Source: Phycisphaerae bacterium
GTDB lineage: Bacteria > Planctomycetota > Phycisphaerae > UBA1845
DNA: 5,488 bases
NCBI GenBank assembly: GCA_028277545.1
Contig: JANQGB010001313.1
Coordinates: 1 to 5,488 of the forward strand
Direction: 5' to 3'
Position numbers and translations under genes: made by a program. Under the pieces are notes generated by a model. It was not told where the DNA came from. It saw nothing but the letters and a program-made list of their open reading frames with translations, and did not search any database. Position 1 is the stretch's first letter. Every line of letters begins with the position of its first letter. Shown here one piece after another: positions 1 to 5,488 of this stretch.

Positions 1-6
1 CTGATC

Positions 7-11
7 AGGGA
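7..11 (+). promoter_or_regulatory. Shine-Dalgarno site of the CheY-like receiver gene
   Basis: AGGGA lies 8 bases before the ATG at 20, a normal spacing. An in-frame TGA at 2-4 closes this frame just upstream and no start codon lies between it and the ATG, so the start at 20 is fixed. The TGA might also be the stop of an upstream gene, but too little sequence is present to tell. No promoter can be recognised in the 19 bases available. Confidence 0.7.
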
Positions 12-19
12 CCCGAAAC

Positions 20-433
20 ATGCAACGCTATCCAGGTAAGAAGGCGCTTGTCGTCGATGACGAGTCCAGCACCAGGCTTCTGCTGAAAGAGGCCTTGGAG
101 GAACTCGGCATCCAGGTGACTGAGGCTGTGGACGGGGCGGACGCGATCCACAAGTCGCTGGAAACGCAGTTTGATCTGGCCACGATGGACATATTGATGC
201 CCAACGTCAACGGCCTGGACGCTATCCGGGCAATGCGAACTGTTGATCCGGGCTATCGAATCGTCGTCATAAGCTCATGCCGGGACGACGAGCACCGGCG
301 GGCGGTCCGCGACCTTGACGTGCCTCACTACATCCACAAGCCGGTTCGCCTGGCCGAACTGTACGCGGCGGTGCGAGACGAACTGAGTGGGGCAGAGATC
401 CCCTGCTCAGCCTCGTCGCCAGGGGACGAGTAA
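20..433 (+). CDS. Stand-alone CheY-like response regulator receiver (single REC domain)
   Basis: This is a 137-residue protein that is a receiver domain and little else, so it probably acts as a cytoplasmic phosphoryl carrier or protein-binding switch. The REC fold spans about residues 7-122. The acidic pocket is D13 and D14 in the motif LVVDDE. The phosphoacceptor is D57 in MDILMP. The conserved Thr/Ser position is S85 (with S86 next to it), and the conserved lysine is K107 in HKP. All key residues are present, so it should be phosphorylatable. The last 15 or so residues are a short Ser/Pro/Gly-rich tail with no output domain. An in-frame TGA 18 bases upstream leaves ATG 20 as the only start. 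Its TAA overlaps the ATG of the giant hybrid kinase by one base (TAATG), which implies translational coupling and a shared operon. The likely phosphodonor is therefore that kinase, by inference from position alone. The CheY-like label describes architecture and does not imply a chemotaxis role. Confidence 0.93.
   Translation: MQRYPGKKALVVDDESSTRLLLKEALEELGIQVTEAVDGADAIHKSLETQFDLATMDILMPNVNGLDAIRAMRTVDPGYRIVVISSCRDDEHRRAVRDLDVPHYIHKPVRLAELYAAVRDELSGAEIPCSASSPGDE
421..426 (+). promoter_or_regulatory. Shine-Dalgarno site of the giant kinase, inside the receiver gene
   Basis: AGGGGA sits in the last codons of the receiver gene, 6 bases before the ATG at 433. Together with the overlapping stop and start (TAATG, 431-435) it supports ATG 433 over the next in-frame ATG at 493, which has no comparable site and would remove the basic tail before the first membrane helix. 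Confidence 0.7.
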
Positions 434-3400
434 TGTCGCTCGCAAACCAGCCGGCAGGTGCGGAAGATCGAGCGAGGCGCTCGTGGCGACCAATGGCCTG
501 GACGCTGCTCAAGGTGGCGGCCGTCCTGTTCGTCGCTGAGTTACTGATCATGCTGGCTCTGCCGGCCTTGCGCTTACAGGGTCTCTGGGAGAGCGCTGCC
601 AACAGCCTGCTGCTATCCCTGCTGGCCTTGCCAGCCTTCTACTACCTGGGGTTGGCCCCACAGAGAACGGGTGCCACGCCCCCTCCTGCAGGGGGAGGCC
701 TGCGCCTGTTTCGCTACTTCGCCCTGGTCTCGGTAGTAGCCGGTTGCGCGTTCCTGGCGATTGCGGGCCTGGGCTTGCGTGACCTGTTGAGGGGTCACGT
801 GATCGCCGAAGCTGAAGACGACGCCGCCAGCGTCAGTGCGGCCCTGCGCGATTCTGAGCTGCGGAATTTCATTCGCAGGAATGCCGGTGGTCGTGCCGAC
901 CTGGTCATCGGTCGGGAGGACGTTCATGAACTGGACAGCAGGCTGCGTGTGTTCCTGGCCCCGTTCGAAATAGTCAAAGTCAAGGTCTACGACCGTGGCG
1001 CCACCATAGTCTACTGCACAGACCCGAGCCTCATCGGCCGAGTGGATGACGACAATTCCCGCCTGCGGCAGGCGCTGAGCGGATCTGTTGTGTCCTGCCT
1101 CAAGAGGAAGGACTCGATACAGGACCTGGCTGACGAGAAGCGGCTGGACGTCGACGTGGTCGAGACCTACGTTCCGCTGGCGCTGGCGGACGGGCAGGTT
1201 ATCGGCAGCTGCGAGGTGTACAGGGACGTCACTCCATGCCTCCAAGACGCACAGGCTATGCTGACGCGCTCGATGGGCGTACTGGCGTTCTCGCTGCTGG
1301 TGGTGTTCGGCGTATTCTCGGCGCTGATGCACCGGGCCGCCCGGGTAGCCCAGGCCCGCACTCGAGACCTGCAGGCCGAAATCGCAGAACGCCGGCGAGC
1401 GGAGAAAGAGCTGCAGGAGAGTGAAGAGCGGCTCCAGACGATGTTCAACGCGGTTCAGGCCGGCATTCTGCTGATCGACGCTGAGAGCCACGAGATTATC
1501 GACGCCAATCCGGCCGGGCTCCGGATGATAGGCCGGCCTCGCGACCAGGTTCTGGGGCACATCTGTCACGATTTCCTCTGTCCCGCCCAGCGGGGCGCTT
1601 GTCCTGTGACCGACCTTGGCAAGGACGTTGACTGCGCGGAGCGAATTCTGCGCGCGGCGGACGGCCGCGATCTGCCTGTGCTCAAGACTGTCACACCGAT
1701 GACGCTTGGAGGTCGCCGCTACTTGCTCGAGAGCTTCGTCGACATCAGCGATCGGAAGCAGGCTGAAGACGAACTGAGGGTCTCTAACGAGCGTTTCCGC
1801 TCCGTCATGGACAGCCTGGAAGCGCTGGTCTACGTGGCGGACATGGAGACCTACGAGATTCTCTACGTGAACCGCTACGGACGGGACATGTGGGGAGACA
1901 TCACCGGCAAAATCTGCTGGCAATCACTGCAGAGCGGCCAGACCGGCCCCTGCGACTTCTGTACCAATGCCCACCTGCTGGACGCCGACGGGCATCCAAC
2001 GGGCGCCTACGTGTGGGAGTTCCAAAACACCGTCAACCAGCGCTGGTGCGAGTGCCGCGACCAGGCGATTCGCTGGACCGACGGTCGCCTGGTGCGTCTG
2101 GAGATCGCCAGCGACATCACTGGCCGCAAGAAGGCTGAACAGAAGGTCGTCGAGCAGAATGAGTTCCTTAACAACGTGCTGGAGTCGCTAACACACCCCT
2201 TCTGCGTAATCGACGCCAACGATCACACCATCAAGGTGGCCAATTCGGCAGCGTCCCACGGCCGGCCCCTCGATAACGTCAAGTGCCACCAACTCACCCA
2301 CCGTACAGAGACTCCCTGTGCTGATGACGAGAATCCCTGTCCGGTGGAGGTGATCAAAAGGGAACGCCGGCCCGTAACCGTCGAGCACATTCATTACGAC
2401 GCGGATGGCGAACCGCGGGAGGTGGAGGTCCACGGCTACCCGGTCTTCGATTCCGAGAACAACGTCACGGAGATTATCGAATACAGCCTGGACATCACCG
2501 ATCGCAAGCGAGCCGAGAAGCAGCTGCGCGAGAGCAACCGGATTATGCGCGAGGCGCTTAGCCGGGAGAAGAGGACTTCCATGGAGTTGGAGGCGGCCAT
2601 GGAGCAACTGGAGGCCGCCACGAGGGAAGCCCAGGCCGCCACCGAAGCCAAGACCCGCTTCCTGGCCAACATGAGCCACGAGATTCGAACTCCGATGAAC
2701 GGTGTTCTGGTGGCAACGGAGCTGGCCCTGGACACGGAGTTGAGCGCCGAGCAGCGCCAGTTCCTGGACATCGTCAGGAACTCGGGCGAGTCACTGCTGG
2801 GCGTGGTCAACGACATTCTTGATGTATCCAAGATCGAAGCCGGCAAGCTTGAGCTGGAATCTGTGGACTTCAGTCTACGAGACTGTCTCAGTGACATCAT
2901 CAGGGCGCACTCGCTCAAGGCCAACGAGAAGGGCCTTACCATAGCCAGCCACGTCCGCTCCGAGGTTCCAGACGACCTGGTGGGTGACGACGGTCGCCTG
3001 CGGCAGGTGGTGGTCAACCTGGTCGGTAACGCCATCAAGTTCACCGACGACGGGGAGGTCGTGCTCCGGGCCGAAGCTGAATCGACAGACGACCGGGAGG
3101 TGCGTTTGCACATAGCGGTCAGCGATACGGGGATCGGTGTTCCGCCTGACAAGCAGCGCGCCATCTTCAGAGCCTTCGAGCAGGCCGACAACTCCACCAC
3201 CCGCCACTACGGCGGCACCGGGCTGGGTCTGACCATCACCTCGCGGCTGGTTGAACTGATGGGCGGGCGGATCTGGCTGGAGAGTGAGCCCGGCCAGGGC
3301 AGCACCTTCCACTTCACCGCCAGGTTCCGGCGTCAGTCGGAAGACAGTCCGGCACGTCGCACCGCAGCGCCGGGCAGCCTGGAGGGAATGGCCGTTCTAG

Positions 3401-5488
3401 TGGTCGATGAGAACGCCACCCGCCGGTCCATCGTCGAGGAGATGGTCTCCAACTGGGGCATGAAGCCAACGCCGGCGGACTGCGGGCAGCAGTCCCTCGA
3501 TGTTCTGCACCGGGCGCACGCGGCGGGCGCCGCCTTCCCGCTCACTCTCCTGGATGGCCAGTTGCCGGACATGGACAGTTGTGCGCTGGCCGCGCAGATC
3601 AAGGGTGATCCCGCGCTGGCTGAGACCGTGATCATAATGGCCTCGCCCGCCGGGCAGCAAACGCCCACCGATTGCCGAGGCGAAGGCGGAGTTGCCGCGG
3701 ATCTGATTCGCCCGCTGAAGCAGTCGGAGTTGCTGGACACCATCGTGTCCATATTCGGGGTATCGGCGGCGCCGGGCCAGCCGTCCATCGCGACCGCGCA
3801 GGCTCCGGCCCGCCCCGACCAGCGATCCCTGCATATCCTGCTCGCTGAAGACAACAGCATCAACCAGGAGGTGGCCGTCTCCGTTCTCGAACTGCAAGGG
3901 CATTCGGTCGAGGTAGCCGACGACGGAAGAGAAGCGGTCGACAAGCTCGCGCAGGCGGGCCCGCGCGGCTTTGACGCGGTGTTGATGGACGTCCAGATGC
4001 CGGTGATGAGTGGCTTTGAGGCCACCGCCGCTATCCGCGACGCGGAGAAGGACACCGCCCGGCACACGCCGATCATAGCCATGACGGCCAACGCGATGAA
4101 GGGAGACCGGGAGCGCTGTCTGGACGCAGGCATGGATGACTACCTGGCCAAGCCTATCAGGGCCGCAGACCTTCGTGAGGTCCTGGCGCGCTGGGCCAAG
4201 CAGGCGGAGCCGGCCGAAGATTCTATCCCCGACGCCGGTCCGGACAAAAGCGACGATAGCGACGATGATGATCCCTCCGACTCCCTGACCGCGAAGCCTG
4301 CCAGGCGCCTGGCCGGTAAGCTCAAATCATTCGTCCCCACCGCCCTGCTGCAATCCTGCTTCGGGGGGTGGCCCGTGTCGCGCGTGGCGATTGCGCTCGG
4401 CGTTGTGTCGGTGGTCAGCGCCCTGGCCATAGGTTCGGTCAGTTACCGGTACACTCGGGACGCTACCGAGCATAGCTATCACGATTTCTACCTCAAGAAG
4501 GCCCGGCTTCTGGCCCATGCCGCCGCTGCCAACCCCTACGCCTCAGAAGAACAGATGCTGCAAATCATGGCGGCCCTGTGGAGAGGATCGGCGGACAACC
4601 CGGCGGATGAGTACATCTGCGTCGTTGACCGGGACGCGCGCCTGATCCTGCACACGGCGCATCCGGCTACGGTAGGCAACGACGCCGGGGCCAATCTGGT
4701 AGTCGGCAACCCGGACCCGTCGATCTGTCGCTTGCAGGACCTGGTCGACGCCCAGAAGGAACACATCGGTGCCTACGTCTCTAGTGCCGGCCAGCAGCAG
4801 ATAGCGGCCTTCATTCCGATTCCCCAGCGACAGTGGACGCTGGGTGTCCACCGGTCCAAGACCGCCCTCATGGAGGAAGTGCACTCCGGCATCCGTTTCC
4901 TGACCGTCGGCTTCGTGGCGGTCTGCGGGCTGCTCATGCCGCTCTCGCTTACCCTGCTGTACGGGGCCTCCCGCTTCTCACAGCGGAACCGCGAGCGCGC
5001 CGAGCAGGAGCTGTTGAACCAGGCCACCCTGCTTAAGAGTAGGAATGCCGATCTGGAGGCCCAGGGGCAGCAACTGAGCGCTCAACAGAAAGAGCTTGTC
5101 CTGATCAACAAGGAGCTGGTCGACGCCAAGTTGGCCGCCGAAGGCGCCAGCAGGGCCAAGAGCGAGTTCCTCGCCAACATGAGCCACGAGATACGCACGC
5201 CGATGAACTGCATCGTCGGCGTGGCGGAACTCCTGCAGACGGCAGCCTTGACGCCGGACCAGCGCCAGCAGCTCGCCATGATCGAGGAGTCGGCTGACAA
5301 CCTCTTGTCGCTTATCAATGACATTCTCGACCTGTCCAAGATCGAGGACGGCAAATTCGAGCTTGCCACGCTGCCTTTCGGACTGCGGGAGTGCATTTCC
5401 GACCTGTTTCGAATGCACACCTTGCTGGCATCCGAGAAAGGGCTGGAGCTGTCGATCGACGTCCGGCCTGACGTGCCTGACAAGCTGA
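433..5488 (+). CDS. Giant hybrid sensor histidine kinase with two tandem kinase units (3' end missing)
   Basis: The frame from ATG 433 has no stop through 1685 codons and runs off the window. The TGA at 5486-5488 is out of frame. Domain order by residue: basic N-tail; membrane helices about 21-45, 55-75 and 95-117; periplasmic sensor 118-276; helix 277-299; coiled coil 300-335; PAS1 331-440; PAS2 449-565; PAS3 572-692; coiled coil 692-740; HisKA with H749; HATPase to about 967; REC1 985-1110; REC2 1134-1256; acidic linker; helix 1316-1337; second periplasmic sensor 1338-1483; helix 1487-1511; coiled coil; second HisKA with H1585. The protein should sense periplasmic and cytoplasmic signals, autophosphorylate on histidine and pass phosphate to its receivers, and possibly to the small receiver encoded just upstream. 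HisKA-HATPase-REC-REC resembles BarA/ArcB-type hybrids, but here a second membrane kinase takes the place where such proteins usually carry an HPt domain. Ordinary hybrid kinases are about 700-1300 residues, so this one is unusually long. It lacks the second ATPase domain only because the window ends. Confidence 0.93.
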   Translation, partial: MSLANQPAGAEDRARRSWRPMAWTLLKVAAVLFVAELLIMLALPALRLQGLWESAANSLLLSLLALPAFYYLGLAPQRTGATPPPAGGGLRLFRYFALVSVVAGCAFLAIAGLGLRDLLRGHVIAEAEDDAASVSAALRDSELRNFIRRNAGGRADLVIGREDVHELDSRLRVFLAPFEIVKVKVYDRGATIVYCTDPSLIGRVDDDNSRLRQALSGSVVSCLKRKDSIQDLADEKRLDVDVVETYVPLALADGQVIGSCEVYRDVTPCLQDAQAMLTRSMGVLAFSLLVVFGVFSALMHRAARVAQARTRDLQAEIAERRRAEKELQESEERLQTMFNAVQAGILLIDAESHEIIDANPAGLRMIGRPRDQVLGHICHDFLCPAQRGACPVTDLGKDVDCAERILRAADGRDLPVLKTVTPMTLGGRRYLLESFVDISDRKQAEDELRVSNERFRSVMDSLEALVYVADMETYEILYVNRYGRDMWGDITGKICWQSLQSGQTGPCDFCTNAHLLDADGHPTGAYVWEFQNTVNQRWCECRDQAIRWTDGRLVRLEIASDITGRKKAEQKVVEQNEFLNNVLESLTHPFCVIDANDHTIKVANSAASHGRPLDNVKCHQLTHRTETPCADDENPCPVEVIKRERRPVTVEHIHYDADGEPREVEVHGYPVFDSENNVTEIIEYSLDITDRKRAEKQLRESNRIMREALSREKRTSMELEAAMEQLEAATREAQAATEAKTRFLANMSHEIRTPMNGVLVATELALDTELSAEQRQFLDIVRNSGESLLGVVNDILDVSKIEAGKLELESVDFSLRDCLSDIIRAHSLKANEKGLTIASHVRSEVPDDLVGDDGRLRQVVVNLVGNAIKFTDDGEVVLRAEAESTDDREVRLHIAVSDTGIGVPPDKQRAIFRAFEQADNSTTRHYGGTGLGLTITSRLVELMGGRIWLESEPGQGSTFHFTARFRRQSEDSPARRTAAPGSLEGMAVLVVDENATRRSIVEEMVSNWGMKPTPADCGQQSLDVLHRAHAAGAAFPLTLLDGQLPDMDSCALAAQIKGDPALAETVIIMASPAGQQTPTDCRGEGGVAADLIRPLKQSELLDTIVSIFGVSAAPGQPSIATAQAPARPDQRSLHILLAEDNSINQEVAVSVLELQGHSVEVADDGREAVDKLAQAGPRGFDAVLMDVQMPVMSGFEATAAIRDAEKDTARHTPIIAMTANAMKGDRERCLDAGMDDYLAKPIRAADLREVLARWAKQAEPAEDSIPDAGPDKSDDSDDDDPSDSLTAKPARRLAGKLKSFVPTALLQSCFGGWPVSRVAIALGVVSVVSALAIGSVSYRYTRDATEHSYHDFYLKKARLLAHAAAANPYASEEQMLQIMAALWRGSADNPADEYICVVDRDARLILHTAHPATVGNDAGANLVVGNPDPSICRLQDLVDAQKEHIGAYVSSAGQQQIAAFIPIPQRQWTLGVHRSKTALMEEVHSGIRFLTVGFVAVCGLLMPLSLTLLYGASRFSQRNRERAEQELLNQATLLKSRNADLEAQGQQLSAQQKELVLINKELVDAKLAAEGASRAKSEFLANMSHEIRTPMNCIVGVAELLQTAALTPDQRQQLAMIEESADNLLSLINDILDLSKIEDGKFELATLPFGLRECISDLFRMHTLLASEKGLELSIDVRPDVPDKL
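490..1332 (+). other. Membrane and periplasmic sensor module 1 of the giant kinase
   Basis: Residues 20-300. Three hydrophobic helices (about 21-45, 55-75, 95-117) precede a soluble region, and a fourth (277-299) follows it. Arginines before helix 1 (R13, R15, R16, R19) and between helices 2 and 3 (R78, R91, R94) put those segments inside by the positive-inside rule, so residues 118-276 face the periplasm. The sensor has the feel of a single Cache-like domain: a long entry helix, a strand segment KVKVYDRGATIVYCTD, then an IGR turn, and a late segment ETYVPLALADGQVIGSCEVY leading to the exit helix. This fold usually binds small ligands, but the ligand cannot be told. It holds four cysteines (C195, C222, C260, C269), an even number that would permit disulfides. 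Confidence 0.7.
1423..2508 (+). other. Three tandem cysteine-rich PAS domains
   Basis: Residues 331-692 form three PAS domains, each closing with the linker motif typical of PAS C-termini: D437-I-S, D561-I-T and D687-I-T, each followed by an Arg/Lys/Ala/Glu-rich helix. Each carries a cysteine cluster at the same place, just after the middle of the fold. PAS1 has C378, H379, C383, C390 and C401. PAS2 has C495, C507 and C510, plus C539 and C541 later. PAS3 has C618, H619, H623, C629 and C636. The first main spacing is nearly constant (C-x11-C, C-x11-C, C-x10-C). Similar CH...CP motifs recur in PAS domains of environmental kinases as far as I recall. The bound cofactor, if any, is not known from sequence. 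Metal, iron-sulfur or thiol redox sensing in the cytoplasm is inference. Confidence 0.75.
2650..3333 (+). other. Kinase core 1: HisKA dimerisation and HATPase_c domains
   Basis: Residues 740-967. The H-box FLANMSHEIRTPMNG carries the phosphoacceptor H749 followed by E750 and by T753/P754, the arrangement needed for both kinase and phosphatase activity in HisKA proteins. The second dimerisation helix ends near DILDVSKIEAGKLEL. The ATPase domain has an N-box with N862 and N866 in NLVGNAIKFT, a G1 box D898-T-G-I-G, an F-box around F912 and F915, and a G2 box G928-T-G-L-G-L. No key catalytic residue is missing, so this core should be active. A long coiled coil (about 692-740) connects it to PAS3. 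Confidence 0.95.
2665..2684 (+). repeat. Direct repeat copy 1 (first H-box codons)
   Basis: These 20 bases, encoding ANMSHEI of the first H-box, are identical to 5173-5192. They lie 2508 bases (836 codons) apart in the same frame. The identity most likely reflects the conserved motif plus shared codon bias and not a recent duplication, because flanking DNA diverges at once. Confidence 0.9.
3385..4200 (+). other. Tandem receiver domains REC1 and REC2 of the giant kinase
   Basis: REC1 (about 985-1110) has D992/E993 in the acidic pocket, phosphoacceptor D1041 in LLDGQLPDMD, S1071 at the Thr/Ser position and K1096 in the RPLK motif. It is less canonical than REC2 but keeps every residue needed for phosphorylation. 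REC2 (about 1134-1256) is textbook: E1139/D1140 in LLAEDN, phosphoacceptor D1186 in LMDVQMPVMSG, T1218 in IAMTANAM and K1240 in YLAKP. The REC1-then-REC2 order after a HisKA-HATPase core matches multi-step phosphorelay hybrids, in which REC1 often has a modulating role and REC2 passes phosphate onward (family knowledge). No HPt domain follows. Confidence 0.92.
4201..4377 (+). other. Acidic inter-kinase linker with GAY-triplet run
   Basis: Residues 1257-1315 join the two kinase units. The first part is rich in Glu, Pro and Asp, with a run of aspartates and serines at 1273-1283 encoded by repeated GAC/GAT/AGC triplets (about 4251-4272). A basic patch follows (R1291, R1292, K1296, K1298), suited to the cytoplasmic side of the next membrane helix. 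I see no domain here. The frame stays open with no stop, so the fusion is real in this sequence. A GTG at 4375 preceded by a G-run (4363-4368) could serve as a weak internal start giving a free second kinase, but this is speculative. Confidence 0.7.
4378..5487 (+). other. Second sensor kinase unit: TM, Cache-like sensor, TM, coiled coil, HisKA (truncated by window)
   Basis: Residues 1316-1685. A membrane helix (1316-1337) leads to a periplasmic region (1338-1483) with Cache-like features: a strand segment around EYICVVDRDARLILHT, then a TVGNDAG turn, and a late segment ending QRQWTLGVHRSK. It has two cysteines (C1396, C1432). Helix 1487-1511 returns to the cytoplasm and a Gln/Glu/Leu-rich coiled coil (1517-1575) leads to the second HisKA. 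The phosphoacceptor is H1585 in the H-box, which reads TPMNC where TPMNG is usual. The second helix is complete (NDILDLSKIEDGKFEL). The segment up to residue 1685 (EKGLELSIDVRPDVPDKL) is the usual lead-in to an ATPase domain, which must lie beyond the window. The sensor is not obviously similar to sensor 1, so this is not a simple recent duplication. Confidence 0.85.
5173..5192 (+). repeat. Direct repeat copy 2 (second H-box codons)
   Basis: This is the partner of the repeat at 2665-2684, encoding the same ANMSHEI residues around H1585. Just beyond it the two copies differ at synonymous positions before matching again over the codons for PMN. Recombination between the copies would remove exactly 836 codons in frame and leave a single kinase. 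Confidence 0.9.

Noticed and set aside
1..8. Palindrome CTGATCAG at the left edge as a possible operator.
   Set aside because: An 8-base palindrome is expected by chance and it touches the ribosome-binding site; nothing else supports regulation here.
613..1923. A 436-codon open frame on the minus strand opposite the sensor and PAS region.
   Set aside because: It lies wholly antisense to a frame with clear PAS and membrane features. Its translation is Arg/Gln/His/Val-rich with no recognisable domain, as expected for the complement of GC-rich coding DNA.
1960..1962. CxxC in PAS2 (C507, C510) as a c-type heme site.
   Set aside because: A covalent c-type heme site needs CxxCH. Here the residue after C510 is Thr, and the domain is predicted to be cytoplasmic.
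2436..3200. Minus-strand open frame opposite the kinase core (254 codons), and a similar one at 3333-4133 opposite the receivers.
   Set aside because: Both are Ser/Arg-rich shadows of strongly conserved HisKA, HATPase and REC codons on the plus strand, with no domain of their own.
3385..3762. REC1 as a degenerate, non-phosphorylatable receiver.
   Set aside because: Although less canonical than REC2, it keeps D992/E993, D1041, S1071 and K1096, so loss of function cannot be argued from sequence.
5486..5488. TGA at the very end of the window as a possible stop of the giant kinase.
   Set aside because: It is out of frame. The kinase reads CTG at 5485-5487, so the gene continues past the window.

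Overview
The window is almost wholly coding on the + strand and holds one signalling locus. It is GC-rich (about 60% or a little more, judged by eye), with G/C-biased third codon positions. The proteins are of bacterial type. Multi-PAS hybrid kinases with cysteine-rich PAS domains and Cache-like periplasmic sensors are typical of large signalling repertoires such as those of Desulfobacterota, Planctomycetota or other environmental Gram-negative bacteria. The exact phylum cannot be fixed from the sequence.

Layout. Bases 1-19 are a short leader with an in-frame stop and a Shine-Dalgarno site. Bases 20-433 encode a stand-alone CheY-like receiver. Its TAA stop overlaps by one base the ATG of a giant gene that starts at 433 and stays open, with no in-frame stop, to the right edge (1685 codons seen, 3' end missing). 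I translated this frame by hand, line by line.

The giant protein looks like two complete membrane sensor kinases joined in one chain. Unit 1 has three N-terminal membrane helices, a periplasmic sensor, a fourth helix, three PAS domains each with a cysteine cluster, a HisKA/HATPase kinase core and two receiver domains. An acidic linker follows. Unit 2 has a fifth helix, a second Cache-like periplasmic sensor, a sixth helix, a coiled coil and a second HisKA domain with its own H-box. The window ends just as the second ATPase domain should begin. Six membrane helices place every catalytic and receiver domain in the cytoplasm and both sensors outside, so the topology is self-consistent.

How it may work (inference). 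Two periplasmic inputs and a cytoplasmic cysteine-PAS input could converge on one molecule carrying two phosphorylatable histidines and two receivers, with the small receiver encoded upstream as a diffusible partner. No HPt domain and no DNA-binding or enzymatic output domain is visible. These may lie in the missing 3' part or elsewhere in the genome.
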